DNA of 64,000 nt from Xiphydria camelus (GCA_963678675.1 OY783191.1:29222955-29286954); one strand, 5' to 3'; positions 1 through 11,085 are shown, counted from the first letter of the stretch. The notes: generated from the sequence alone by a model not told the origin. Made by a program: numbers and translations.

Positions 1-1216
1 TATATTTATACCTGTACGCGTCTGTTTCGCGGTACGCTTTGTACGCAAGATGGTTATTCCGGATCTCAATCTAATTCATTAGAGCTCAATAGCTTCTCGG
101 TTCAATGAGCTATGATCAAAAGTGTGTATATCGCCGCAGAGTGCAGCGAGTCAATGGGAAACAAGGAAAAAATAAAAAACTCGCGTGATTACCGATATGA
201 CATTTAACTAAAATAGTATCTTCTAAAAATGGGTATTGCATTTCACGCAAGTTAGTTCTATATAAATTACACATCTGCAAATACGTTGGTATTTATCCAT
301 GTGGGGGTCGGTTTCGCGGTACGCTTTGTACGCAAGATGGTTATTCCGGATCTCAAACTAATTCATTAGAGCTCAATAGCTTCTCGGCTCAATGAGCTAA
401 TATCAAAAGTGTGTATACCGCCGCAGAGTGCAGCGAGTCAATGGGAAACAGGGAAAAAATAAAAAACTCGCGTGATTACCGATATGACATTTAACTAAAA
501 TAGTATCTTCTAAAAATGGATATTGCATTTCTACGCAAGTTAGTTCTATATAAACATATGTAAATACGTATATTTATACCTGTACGCGTTGGTTTCGCGG
601 TACGCTTTGTACGCAAGATGGTTATTCCGGATCTCAATCTAATTCATTAGAGCTCAATAGCTTCTCGGTTCAATGAGCTAAGATCAAAAGTGTGTATATC
701 GCCGCAGAGTGCAGCGAGTCAATGGGAAACAAGGAAAAAATAAAAAACTCGCGTGTTTACCGATATGACATTTAACTAAAATAGTATCTTCTAAAAATGG
801 GTATTGCATTTCACGCAAGTTAGTTCTATATAAATTACACATCTGCAAATACGTTGGTATTTATCCATGTGGGGGTCGGTTTCGCGGTACGCTTTGTACG
901 CAAGATGGTTATTCCGGATCTCAAACTAATTCATTAGAGCTCAATAGCTTCTCGGCTCAATGAGCTAAGATCAAAAGTGTGTATACCGCCGCAGAGTGCA
1001 GCGAGTCAACGGGAAACAAGGAAAAAATAAAAAACTCGCGTGATTGCCGATATGACATTTAACTAAAATAGTATCTTCTAAAAATGGATATTGCATTTCT
1101 ACGCAAGTTAGTTCTATATAAACATATGTAAATACGTATATTTATACCTGTACGCGTCGGTTTCGCGGTACGCTTTGTACGCAAAAGATGGTTATTCCGG
1201 ATCTCAAACTAATTCA

Positions 1217-1251
1217 TTAGAGCTCAATAGCTTCTCGGCTCAATGAGCTAA
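1217..1251 (+). other. Short dyads around AGAGCTC and GCTCAATGAGC
   Basis: GCTCAATGAGC (1238-1248) is a near-perfect palindrome with a single central base. TTAGAGCTCA (1217-1226) can also pair imperfectly with TGAGCTAA (1244-1251) with a 2-base bulge. It is present in most monomers; family A has GTTCAATGAGC, E has GCTCAACGAGC, and late C copies have AGAACTTAAT, each weakening it. It could be a protein-binding or structural element, or chance. Confidence 0.35.
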
Positions 1252-1643
1252 GATCAAAAGTGTGTATACCGCCGCAGAGTGCAGCGAGTCAATGGGAAAC
1301 AGGGAAAAAATAAAAAACTCGCGTGATTACCGATATGACATTTAACTAAAATAGTATTTTCTAAAAATGGATATTGCATTTCTACGCAAGTTAGTTCTAT
1401 ATAAACATATGTAAATACGTATATTTATACCTGTACGCGTTGGTTTCGCGGTAAGCTTTGTACGCAAGATTGTTATTCCGGATCTCAATCTAATTCATTA
1501 GAGCTCAATAGCTTCTCGGCTCAATGAGCTAAGATCAAAAGTTTGTATACCGCCGCACAGTGCAGCGAGTCAATGGGAAACAGAGAAAATATCCAAAACT
1601 CGCGTGATTACCGATATGACATTTAACTAAAATAGTATCTTCT

Positions 1644-1924
1644 AAAAATGGATATTGCATTTCTACGCAAGTTAGTTCTATATAAACATATGTAAATACG
1701 TATATTTATACCTGTACGCGTCGGTTTCGCGGTACGCTTTGTACTCAAGATTGTTATTCCGGATCTCAGTCTAGTTCATTAGAGCTCAATAGCTTCTCGG
1801 CTCAACGAGCTAAGATCAAAAGTGTGTATACCGCCGCAGAGTGGAGCGAGTCAATGGGAAACAAGGAAAAAATAAAAAACTCGCGTGATTACCGATATGA
1901 CATTTAACTAAAATAGTATCTTCT
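1644..1924 (+). repeat. Reference monomer, family E (short, 281 bp)
   Basis: Short left half with CGTCGG, GTACTCAAGATTG, CAGTCTAGTTC, GGCTCAACGAGC, the marker GAGTGGAGCGAG, and AACAAGGAAAAAAT. It shares CAGTCTAGTTC with family G and the A-rich tract allele with family A, so it looks like an old recombinant that has since become a stable family. It is often followed by C. Confidence 0.85.
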
Positions 1925-2205
1925 AAAAATGGATATTGCATTTCTACGCAAGTTAGTTCTATATAAACATATGTAAATACGTATATTTATACCTGTACGC
2001 GTCGGTTTCGCGGTACGCTTTGTACTCAAGATTGTTATTCCGGATCTCAATCTAATTCATTAGAGCTCAATAGCTTCTCGGCTCAATGAGCTAAGATCAA
2101 AAGTGTGTATACCGCCGCACAGTGCAGCGAGTCAATGGGAAACAGAGAATATATCCAAAACTCGCGTGATTACCGATATGACATTTAACTAAAATAGTAT
2201 CTTCT

Positions 2206-2492
2206 AAAAATGGATATTGCGTTTCACGCAAGTTAGTTCCGTATAAATTGCACATCGGCAAATACGTTGGTATTTATCCATGTACGGGTCGGTTTCGCGG
2301 TACGCTTTGTACGCAAGATGGTTATTCCGGATCTCAGTCTAGTTCATTAGAGCTCAATAGCTTCTCGGCTCAATGAGCTAAGATCAAAAGTGTGTATACC
2401 GCCGCACAGTGCAGCGAGTCAATGGGAAACAGAGAAAATATCCAAAACTCGCGTGATTACCGATATGACATTTAACTAAAATAGTATCTTCT
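2206..2492 (+). repeat. Reference monomer, family G (long L2, 287 bp)
   Basis: The long left half has GGATATTGCGTTTCACGC, TTCCGTATAAATTGC, ACATCGGCAAATACG and ATGTACGGGTCGG. The right half has ACGCAAGATGG, CAGTCTAGTTC, CGCACAG and CAGAGAAAATATCC. There are 39 members; 38 follow an F/H-type right half and the exception starts at 47237. Sub-alleles: ATTACAGCTC in five copies, CAACTTAG in eight, and AAAATAATATC at the 3' end in fifteen, all of these fifteen from 18.6 kb onward. Confidence 0.9.
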
Positions 2493-2775
2493 AAAAATGG
2501 ATATTGCATTTCTACGCAAGTTAGTTCTATATAAACATATGTAAATACGTATATTTATACCTGTACGCGTCGGTTTCGCGGTACGCTTTGTACGCAAAAG
2601 ATGGTTATTCCGGATCTCAAACTAATTCATTAGAGCTCAATAGCTTCTCGGCTCAATGAGCTAAGATCAAAAGTGTGTATACCGCCGCAGAGTGCAGCGA
2701 GTCAATGGGAAACAGGGAAAAAATAAAAAACTCGCGTGATTACCGATATGACATTTAACTAAAATAGTATCTTCT
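2493..2775 (+). repeat. Reference monomer, family C (short, 283 bp, extra AA)
   Basis: Short left half with CGTCGG, then the family-defining ACGCAAAAGATGG (two extra A), CAAACTAATTC, GGCTCAATG, TATACCGCCGCAGAG and CAGGGAAAAAAT. Many members end AGTATTTTCT instead of AGTATCTTCT. There are 39 members. Eight of them carry an additional A in TATAATAAAC, making 284 bp. A late sub-lineage near 41.9, 58.6, 60.6, 61.7 and 62.9 kb has AGAACTTAAT instead of AGAGCTCAAT. Confidence 0.9.
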
Positions 2776-3056
2776 AAAAATGGATATTGCATTTCTACGC
2801 AAGTTAGTTCTATATAAACATATGTAAATACGTATATTTATACCTGTACGCGTCGGTTTCGCGGTACGCTTTGTACTCAAGATTGTTATTCCGGATCTCA
2901 ATCTAATTCATTAGAGCTCAATAGCTTCTCGGCTCAATGAGCTAAGATCAAAAGTGTGTATACCGCCGCACAGTGCAGCGAGTCAATGGGAAACAGAGAA
3001 TATATCCAAAACTCGCGTGATTACCGATATGACATTTAACTAAAATAGTATCTTCT
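2776..3056 (+). repeat. Reference monomer, family F (short, 281 bp)
   Basis: Short left half with CGTCGG, GTACTCAAGATTG, CAATCTAATTC, GGCTCAATG, GTGTATACC, CGCACAG and the diagnostic CAGAGAATATATCC. It is followed by G everywhere except the monomer starting 5042, which is followed by D. A sub-lineage with AGCATCTCGG (34777, 39595, 49224, 50922, 55165) always precedes a G carrying CAACTTAG. Confidence 0.85.
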
Positions 3057-3624
3057 AAAAATGGATATTGCGTTTCACGCAAGTTAGTTCCGTATAAATT
3101 GCACATCGGCAAATACGTTGGTATTTATCCATGTACGGGTCGGTTTCGCGGTACGCTTTGTACGCAAGATGGTTATTCCGGATCTCAGTCTAGTTCATTA
3201 CAGCTCAATAGCTTCTCGGCTCAATGAGCTAAGATCAAAAGTGTGTATACCGCCGCACAGTGCAGCGAGTCAATGGGAAACAGAGAAAATATCCAAAACT
3301 CGCGTGATTACCGATATGACATTTAACTAAAATAGTATCTTCTAAAAATGGATATTGCATTTCTACGCAAGTTAGTTCTATATAAACATATGTAAATACG
3401 TATATTTATACCTGTACGCGTCTGTTTCGCGGTACGCTTTGTACGCAAGATGGTTATTCCGGATCTCAATCTAATTCATTAGAGCTCAATAGCTTCTCGG
3501 TTCAATGAGCTAAGATCAAAAGTGTGTATATCGCCGCAGAGTGCAGCGAGTCAATGGGAAACAAGGAAAAAATAAAAAACTCGCGTGATTACCGATATGA
3601 CATTTAACTAAAATAGTATCTTCT

Positions 3625-3911
3625 AAAAATGGGTATTGCATTTCACGCAAGTTAGTTCTATATAAATTACACATCTGCAAATACGTTGGTATTTATCCAT
3701 GTGGGGGTCGGTTTCGCGGTACGCTTTGTACGCAAGATGGTTATTCCGGATCTCAAACTAATTCATTAGAGCTCAATAGCTTCTCGGCTCAATGAGCTAA
3801 GATCAAAAGTGTGTATACCGCCGCAGAGTGCAGCGAGTCAATGGGAAACAGGGAAAAAATAAAAAACTCGCGTGATTACCGATATGACATTTAACTAAAA
3901 TAGTATCTTCT
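3625..3911 (+). repeat. Reference monomer, family B (long L1, 287 bp)
   Basis: The long left half begins AAAAATGGGTATTGC, has TTCACGCAAG, then AAATTACACATCTGC, TACGTTGGTATTTATCC and ATGTGGGGGTCGG. Relative to the short form it carries a net +6 bp: one base less at TCTACGC/TCACGC and about 7 bp more in the AT-rich centre. The right half has CAAACTAATTC, GGCTCAATG, TATACCGCCGCAGAG and usually CAGGGAAAAAAT. There are 28 members in the window, and each directly follows a monomer with the A-type TATATCGCC right half. Confidence 0.9.
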
Positions 3912-3946
3912 AAAAATGGATATTGCATTTCTACGCAAGTTAGTTC

Positions 3947-3954
3947 TATATAAA
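3947..3954 (+). promoter_or_regulatory. TATA-like box in monomer (representative)
   Basis: TATATAAA at offset 36-43 of the reference monomer agrees with the eukaryotic TATA consensus. The same string is in nearly all short monomers; B has TATATAAATT and G has GTATAAATT. Eight C monomers have TATAATAAAC, which breaks it. I see no clear initiator 25-30 bp downstream. In AT-rich DNA this can arise by chance and be copied by array amplification, so a promoter role is only a possibility. Confidence 0.25.
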
Positions 3955-3981
3955 CATATGTAAATACGTATATTTATACCT

Positions 3982-4003
3982 GTACGCGTCGGTTTCGCGG
4001 TAC
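3982..4003 (+). other. Imperfect hairpin (representative)
   Basis: GTACGCG (3982-3988) can pair with CGC at 3996-3998 and GTAC at 4000-4003, giving 7 bp with one bulged G (3999) and a 7-base loop (3989-3995). Most segregating variants of short monomers in this segment fall in the loop: CGTCGG, CGTTGG, CGTCTG, CGTCAG, GTCGATT and TTGATT. In long monomers the 5' arm becomes GTACGGG or GTGGGGG, so the stem is lost. Confidence 0.45.
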
Positions 4004-4017
4004 GCTTTGTACGCAAG
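3982..4017 (+). repeat. 9-bp micro-periodicity with GTACGC core (representative)
   Basis: GTACGC occurs at 3982, 4000 and 4009, spaced 18 and 9 bp, with a degenerate step between (3991-3999). The four steps make a 36-bp GC-rich segment in an AT-rich monomer. TACGCAAG, the end of the last step, also occurs at 3932-3939, so it is present twice per monomer. Every short monomer has this arrangement; the long forms lose the first GTACGC. Confidence 0.6.
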
Positions 4018-4132
4018 ATGGTTATTCCGGATCTCAATCTAATTCATTAGAGCTCAATAGCTTCTCGGTTCAATGAGCTAAGATCAAAAGTGTGTATATC
4101 GCCGCAGAGTGCAGCGAGTCAATGGGAAACAA

Positions 4133-4147
4133 GGAAAAAATAAAAAA
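4133..4147 (+). other. A-rich tract (representative), two alternative alleles
   Basis: GGAAAAAATAAAAAAC in families A, B, C and E alternates with GAGAAAATATCCAAAAC (D, G) or GAGAATATATCCAAAAC (F, H) at the same length. The tract recurs once per monomer, so stiff A-tracts are spaced every 281-287 bp, which could influence nucleosome placement (inference). The allele here is the best single marker of right-half ancestry. Confidence 0.5.
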
Positions 4148-5322
4148 CTCGCGTGATTACCGATATGACATTTAACTAAAATAGTATCTTCTAAAAATGG
4201 ATATTGCATTTCTACGCAAGTTAGTTCTATATAAACATATGTAAATACGTATATTTATACCTGTACGCGTTGGTTTCGCGGTACGCTTTGTACGCAAGAT
4301 TGTTATTCCGGATCTCAATCTAATTCATTAGAGCCTAATAGCTTCTCGGCTCAATGAGCTAAGATCAAAAGTTTGTATACCGCCGCACAGTGCAGCGAGT
4401 CAATGGGAAACAGAGAAAATATCCAAAACTCGTGTGATTACCGATATGACATTTAACTAAAATAGTATCTTCTAAAAATGGATATTGCATTTCTACGCAA
4501 GTTAGTTCTATATAAACATATGTAAATACGTATATTTATACCTGTACGCGTCGGTTTCGCGGTACGCTTTGTACTCAAGATTGTTATTCCGGATCTCAAT
4601 CTAATTCATTAGAGCTCAATAGCTTCTCGGCTCAATGAGCTAAGATCCAAAGTGTGTATACCGCCGCAGAGTGCAGCGAGTCAATGGGAAACAGAGAATA
4701 TATCCAAAACTCGCGTGATTACCGATATGACATTTAACTAAAATAGTATCTTCTAAAAATGGATATTGCGTTTCACGCAACTTAGTTCCGTATAAATTGC
4801 ACATCGGCAAATACGTTGGTATTTATCCATGTACGGGTCGGTTTCGCGGTACGCTTTGTACGCAAGATGGTTATTCCGGATCTCAGTCTAGTTCATTAGA
4901 GCTCAATAGCTTCTCGGCTCAATGAGCTAAGATCAAAAGTGTGTATACCGCCGCACAGTGCAGCGAGTCAATGGGAAACAGAGAAAATATCCAAAACTCG
5001 CGTGATTACCGATATGACATTTAACTAAAATAGTATCTTCTAAAAATGGATATTGCATTTCTACGCAAGTTAGTTCTATATAAACATATGTAAATACGTA
5101 TATTTATACCTGTACGCGTCGGTTTCGCGGTACGCTTTGTACTCAAGATTGTTATTCCGGATCTCAATCTAATTCATTAGAGCTCAATAGCTTCTCGGCT
5201 CAATGAGCTAAGATCAAAAGTGTGTATACCGCCGCACAGTGCAGCGAGTCAATGGGAAACAGAGAATATATCCAAAACTCGCGTGATTACCGATATGACA
5301 TTTAACTAAAATAGTATCTTCT

Positions 5323-5603
5323 AAAAATGGATATTGCATTTCTACGCAAGTTAGTTCTATATAAACATATGTAAATACGTATATTTATACCTGTACGCGT
5401 TGGTTTCGCGGTACGCTTTGTACGCAAGATTGTTATTCCGGATCTCAATCTAATTCATTAGAGCTCAATAGCTTCTCGGCTCAATGAGCTAAGATCAAAA
5501 GTTTGTATACCGCCGCACAGTGCAGCGAGTCAATGGGAAACAGAGAAAATATCCAAAACTCGCGTGATTACCGATATGACATTTAACTAAAATAGTATCT
5601 TCT
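5323..5603 (+). repeat. Reference monomer, family D (short, 281 bp)
   Basis: Short left half ending CGTTGG, then ACGCAAGATTG, CAATCTAATTC, GGCTCAATG, the family marker AGTTTGTATACC, CGCACAG and CAGAGAAAATATCC. Sub-alleles: GTAAGCTTTG in place of GTACGCTTTG (monomers 1363, 7023 and 33650, and many D-derived chimeras); CTCGTGTGATT in place of CTCGCGTG (4193, 10136, 13540, 16372, 21471, 24303); and TTGATTTCG (21471, 24303 only). Confidence 0.85.
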
Positions 5604-5660
5604 AAAAATGGATATTGCATTTCTACGCAAGTTAGTTCTATATAAACATATGTAAATACG

Positions 5661-8600
5661 TATATTTATACCTGTACGCGTCTGTTTCGCGGTACGCTTT
5701 GTACGCAAGATGGTTATTCCGGATCTCAATCTAATTCATTAGAGCTCAATAGCTTCTCGGTTCAATGAGCTATGATCAAAAGTGTGTATATCGCCGCAGA
5801 GTGCAGCGAGTCAATGGGAAACAAGGAAAAAATAAAAAACTCGCGTGATTACCGATATGACATTTAACTAAAATAGTATCTTCTAAAAATGGGTATTGCA
5901 TTTCACGCAAGTTAGTTCTATATAAATTACACATCTGCAAATACGTTGGTATTTATCCATGTGGGGGTCGGTTTCGCGGTACGCTTTGTACGCAAGATGG
6001 TTATTCCGGATCTCAAACTAATTCATTAGAGCTCAATAGCTTCTCGGCTCAATGAGCTAATATCAAAAGTGTGTATACCGCCGCAGAGTGCAGCGAGTCA
6101 ATGGGAAACAGGGAAAAAATAAAAAACTCGCGTGATTACCGATATGACATTTAACTAAAATAGTATCTTCTAAAAATGGATATTGCATTTCTACGCAAGT
6201 TAGTTCTATATAAACATATGTAAATACGTATATTTATACCTGTACGCGTTGGTTTCGCGGTACGCTTTGTACGCAAGATGGTTATTCCGGATCTCAATCT
6301 AATTCATTAGAGCTCAATAGCTTCTCGGTTCAATGAGCTAAGATCAAAAGTGTGTATATCGCCGCAGAGTGCAGCGAGTCAATGGGAAACAAGGAAAAAA
6401 TAAAAAACTCGCGTGTTTACCGATATGACATTTAACTAAAATAGTATCTTCTAAAAATGGGTATTGCATTTCACGCAAGTTAGTTCTATATAAATTACAC
6501 ATCTGCAAATACGTTGGTATTTATCCATGTGGGGGTCGGTTTCGCGGTACGCTTTGTACGCAAGATGGTTATTCCGGATCTCAAACTAATTCATTAGAGC
6601 TCAATAGCTTCTCGGCTCAATGAGCTAAGATCAAAAGTGTGTATACCGCCGCAGAGTGCAGCGAGTCAACGGGAAACAAGGAAAAAATAAAAAACTCGCG
6701 TGATTGCCGATATGACATTTAACTAAAATAGTATCTTCTAAAAATGGATATTGCATTTCTACGCAAGTTAGTTCTATATAAACATATGTAAATACGTATA
6801 TTTATACCTGTACGCGTCGGTTTCGCGGTACGCTTTGTACGCAAAAGATGGTTATTCCGGATCTCAAACTAATTCATTAGAGCTCAATAGCTTCTCGGCT
6901 CAATGAGCTAAGATCAAAAGTGTGTATACCGCCGCAGAGTGCAGCGAGTCAATGGGAAACAGGGAAAAAATAAAAAACTCGCGTGATTACCGATATGACA
7001 TTTAACTAAAATAGTATTTTCTAAAAATGGATATTGCATTTCTACGCAAGTTAGTTCTATATAAACATATGTAAATACGTATATTTATACCTGTACGCGT
7101 TGGTTTCGCGGTAAGCTTTGTACGCAAGATTGTTATTCCGGATCTCAATCTAATTCATTAGAGCTCAATAGCTTCTCGGCTCAATGAGCTAAGATCAAAA
7201 GTTTGTATACCGCCGCACAGTGCAGCGAGTCAATGGGAAACAGAGAAAATATCCAAAACTCGCGTGATTACCGATATGACATTTAACTAAAATAGTATCT
7301 TCTAAAAATGGATATTGCATTTCTACGCAAGTTAGTTCTATATAAACATATGTAAATACGTATATTTATACCTGTACGCGTCGGTTTCGCGGTACGCTTT
7401 GTACTCAAGATTGTTATTCCGGATCTCAGTCTAGTTCATTAGAGCTCAATAGCTTCTCGGCTCAACGAGCTAAGATCAAAAGTGTGTATACCGCCGCAGA
7501 GTGGAGCGAGTCAATGGGAAACAAGGAAAAAATAAAAAACTCGCGTGATTACCGATATGACATTTAACTAAAATAGTATCTTCTAAAAATGGATATTGCA
7601 TTTCTACGCAAGTTAGTTCTATATAAACATATGTAAATACGTATATTTATACCTGTACGCGTCGGTTTCGCGGTACGCTTTGTACTCAAGATTGTTATTC
7701 CGGATCTCAATCTAATTCATTAGAGCTCAATAGCTTCTCGGCTCAATGAGCTAAGATCACAAGTGTGTATACCGCCGCACAGTGCAGCGAGTCAATGGGA
7801 AACAGAGAATATATCCAAAACTCGCGTGATTACCGATATGACATTTAACTAAAATAGTATCTTCTAAAAATGGATATTGCGTTTCACGCAAGTTAGTTCC
7901 GTATAAATTGCACATCGGCAAATACGTTGGTATTTATCCATGTACGGGTCGGTTTCGCGGTACGCTTTGTACGCAAGATGGTTATTCCGGATCTCAGTCT
8001 AGTTCATTAGAGCTCAATAGCTTCTCGGCTCAATGAGCTAAGATCAAAAGTGTGTATACCGCCGCACAGTGCAGCGAGTCAATGGGAAACAGAGAAAATA
8101 TCCAAAACTCGCGTGATTACCGATATGACATTTAACTAAAATAGTATCTTCTAAAAATGGATATTGCATTTCTACGCAAGTTAGTTCTATATAAACATAT
8201 GTAAATACGTATATTTATACCTGTACGCGTCGGTTTCGCGGTACGCTTTGTACGCAAAAGATGGTTATTCCGGATCTCAAACTAATTCATTAGAGCTCAA
8301 TAGCTTCTCGGCTCAATGAGCTAAGATCAAAAGTGTGTATACCGCCGCAGAGTGCAGCGAGTCAATGGGAAACAGGGAAAAAATAAAAAACTCGCGTGAT
8401 TACCGATATGACATTTAACTAAAATAGTATCTTCTAAAAATGGATATTGCATTTCTACGCAAGTTAGTTCTATATAAACATATGTAAATACGTATATTTA
8501 TACCTGTACGCGTCGGTTTCGCGGTACGCTTTGTACTCAAGATTGTTATTCCGGATCTCAATCTAATTCATTAGAGCTCAATAGCTTCTCGGCTCAATGA

Positions 8601-11085
8601 GCTAAGATCAAAAGTGTGTATACCGCCGCACAGTGCAGCGAGTCAATGGGAAACAGAGAATATATCCAAAACTCGCGTGATTACCGATATGACATTTAAC
8701 TAAAATAGTATCTTCTAAAAATGGATATTGCGTTTCACGCAAGTTAGTTCCGTATAAATTGCACATCGGCAAATACGTTGGTATTTATCCATGTACGGGT
8801 CGGTTTCGCGGTACGCTTTGTACGCAAGATGGTTATTCCGGATCTCAGTCTAGTTCATTACAGCTCAATAGCTTCTCGGCTCAATGAGCTAAGATCAAAA
8901 GTGTGTATACCGCCGCACAGTGCAGCGAGTCAATGGGAAACAGAGAAAATATCCAAAACTCGCGTGATTACCGATATGACATTTAACTAAAATAGTATCT
9001 TCTAAAAATGGATATTGCATTTCTACGCAAGTTAGTTCTATATAAACATATGTAAATACGTATATTTATACCTGTACGCGTCTGTTTCGCGGTACGCTTT
9101 GTACGCAAGATGGTTATTCCGGATCTCAATCTAATTCATTAGAGCTCAATAGCTTCTCGGTTCAATGAGCTAAGATCAAAAGTGTGTATATCGCCGCAGA
9201 GTGCAGCGAGTCAATGGGAAACAAGGAAAAAATAAAAAACTCGCGTGATTACCGATATGACATTTAACTAAAATAGTATCTTCTAAAAATGGGTATTGCA
9301 TTTCACGCAAGTTAGTTCTATATAAATTACACATCTGCAAATACGTTGGTATTTATCCATGTGGGGGTCGGTTTCGCGGTACGCTTTGTACGCAAGATGG
9401 TTATTCCGGATCTCAAACTAATTCATTAGAGCTCAATAGCTTCTCGGCTCAATGAGCTAAGATCAAAAGTGTGTATACCGCCGCAGAGTGCAGCGAGTCA
9501 ATGGGAAACAGGGAAAAAATAAAAAACTCGCGTGATTACCGATATGACATTTAACTAAAATAGTATCTTCTAAAAATGGATATTGCATTTCTACGCAAGT
9601 TAGTTCTATATAAACATATGTAAATACGTATATTTATACCTGTACGCGTCGGTTTCGCGGTACGCTTTGTACGCAAGATGGTTATTCCGGATCTCAATCT
9701 AATTCATTAGAGCTCAATAGCTTCTCGGTTCAATGAGCTAAGATCAAAAGTGTGTATATCGCCGCAGAGTGCAGCGAGTCAATGGGAAACAAGGAAAAAA
9801 TAAAAAACTCGCGTGATTACCGATATGACATTTAACTAAAATAGTATCTTCTAAAAATGGATATTGCATTTCTACGCAAGTTAGTTCTATATAAACATAT
9901 GTAAATACGTATATTTATACCTGTACGCGTCGGTTTCGCGGTACGCTTTGTACGCAAAAGATGGTTATTCCGGATCTCAAACTAATTCATTAGAGCTCAA
10001 TAGCTTCTCGGCTCAATGAGCTAAGATCAAAAGTGTGTATACCGCCGCAGAGTGCAGCGAGTCAATGGGAAACAGGGAAAAAATAAAAAACTCGCGTGAT
10101 TACCGATATGACATTTAACTAAAATAGTATCTTCTAAAAATGGATATTGCATTTCTACGCAAGTTAGTTCTATATAAACATATGTAAATACGTATATTTA
10201 TACCTGTACGCGTTGGTTTCGCGGTACGCTTTGTACGCAAGATTGTTATTCCGGATCTCAATCTAATTCATTAGAGCCTAATAGCTTCTCGGCTCAATGA
10301 GCTAAGATCAAAAGTTTGTATACCGCCGCACAGTGCAGCGAGTCAATGGGAAACAGAGAAAATATCCAAAACTCGTGTGATTACCGATATGACATTTAAC
10401 TAAAATAGTATCTTCTAAAAATGGATATTGCATTTCTACGCAAGTTAGTTCTATATAAACATATGTAAATACGTATATTTATACCTGTACGCGTCGGTTT
10501 CGCGGTACGCTTTGTACTCAAGATTGTTATTCCGGATCTCAATCTAATTCATTAGAGCTCAATAGCTTCTCGGCTCAATGAGCTAAGATCCAAAGTGTGT
10601 ATACCGCCGCAGAGTGCAGCGAGTCAATGGGAAACAGAGAATATATCCAAAACTCGCGTGATTACCGATATGACATTTAACTAAAATAGTATCTTCTAAA
10701 AATGGATATTGCGTTTCACGCAACTTAGTTCCGTATAAATTGCACATCGGCAAATACGTTGGTATTTATCCATGTACGGGTCGGTTTCGCGGTACGCTTT
10801 GTACGCAAGATGGTTATTCCGGATCTCAGTCTAGTTCATTAGAGCTCAATAGCTTCTCGGCTCAATGAGCTAAGATCAAAAGTGTGTATACCGCCGCACA
10901 GTGCAGCGAGTCAATGGGAAACAGAGAAAATATCCAAAACTCGCGTGATTACCGATATGACATTTAACTAAAATAGTATCTTCTAAAAATGGATATTGCA
11001 TTTCTACGCAAGTTAATTCTATATAAACATATGTAAATACGTATATTTATACCTGTACGCGTCGGTTTCGCGGTACGCTTTGTAC
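5661..11085 (+). repeat. Block I, HOR copy 2, with one extra monomer
   Basis: Order: A 5604, B 5885, A 6172, B 6453, C 6740, D 7023, E 7304, F 7585, G 7866, C 8153, F 8436, G 8717, A 9004, B 9285, A 9572, C 9853, D 10136, F 10417, G 10698, then the left part of A 10985. It matches copy 1 at an offset of 5,660 until about 9,930, then at an offset of 5,943, because C 9853-10135 (283 bp) has no counterpart between A 3912 and D 4193. The single-base differences I saw by eye are C at 7760 (A in copy 1) and A at 11016 (G in copy 1). Similarity stops at 11,086, where copy 1 has the TACTCAAG allele and this copy has TACGCAAG. Confidence 0.93.
9853..10135 (+). repeat. Indel monomer (family C) between the two 5.66-kb copies
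   Basis: A complete C monomer with ACGCAAAAGATGG sits between A 9572 and D 10136 in copy 2. In copy 1 the corresponding A 3912 joins D 4193 directly. Exactly one monomer was gained or lost after the large duplication, which is the signature of unequal crossing-over in register. The sequence alone does not show which copy is ancestral, though C-D is the commoner junction elsewhere in the window. Confidence 0.9.

Larger units (their letters stand above)
3912..4192 (+). repeat. Reference monomer, family A (short, 281 bp)
   Basis: Type member of family A. It has the short left half with CTACGCAAG and TATATAAAC, then CGTCGG (CGTCTG in some copies), ACGCAAGATGG, CAATCTAATTC, GGTTCAATGAGC, the allele TATATCGCCGCAG, and AACAAGGAAAAAAT. 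Composition by hand count: 49 C, 54 G, 17 CpG in 281 bp. It is usually followed by a long B monomer; in copy 1 this one is instead followed by D. An A sub-allele reading GTTTACC instead of GATTACC occurs in monomers starting 512, 6172, 12121, 20335, 35345, 36762, 42427, 47524, 49792 and 54035. Confidence 0.9.
1..5660 (+). repeat. Block I, HOR copy 1: 20-monomer repeat of 5,660 bp
   Basis: Monomer order with starts: A 1 (partial), B 225, A 512, B 793, C 1080, D 1363, E 1644, F 1925, G 2206, C 2493, F 2776, G 3057, A 3344, B 3625, A 3912, D 4193, F 4474, G 4755, F 5042, D 5323, A 5604. Sequence from base 1 recurs from base 5,661 with private markers preserved: TATGATC near 111/5771, TAATATC near 409/6069, and AAGCTT at 1453/7113. 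The last two monomers before the next cycle (F 5042, D 5323) are not repeated after copy 2. Confidence 0.95.

Noticed and set aside
3118..3330. 70-codon open frame, repeated at 8778, 19828, 28042 and 30308
   Set aside because: It begins with TTG and exists only because five G monomers have TAC where the other G monomers have an in-frame TAG (ATTACAGCTC versus ATTAGAGCTC). The rest of the frame is the ordinary satellite monomer. No conserved coding pattern, no plausible product.
3995..4008. CENP-B box in the TTTCGCGGTACGCTTT segment
   Set aside because: TTCG, then A after four bases, fits the first part of the nTTCGnnnnAnnCGGGn consensus, but the required CGGG is CTTT here. Too weak to call.
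4061..4085. tRNA-like pol III A and B boxes (AGCTCAATAG ... GGTTCAATG) in family A
   Set aside because: The B-box resemblance is partial and lost in all other families (GGCTCAATG), and the spacing to the A-box-like segment is too short for a tRNA-derived element.
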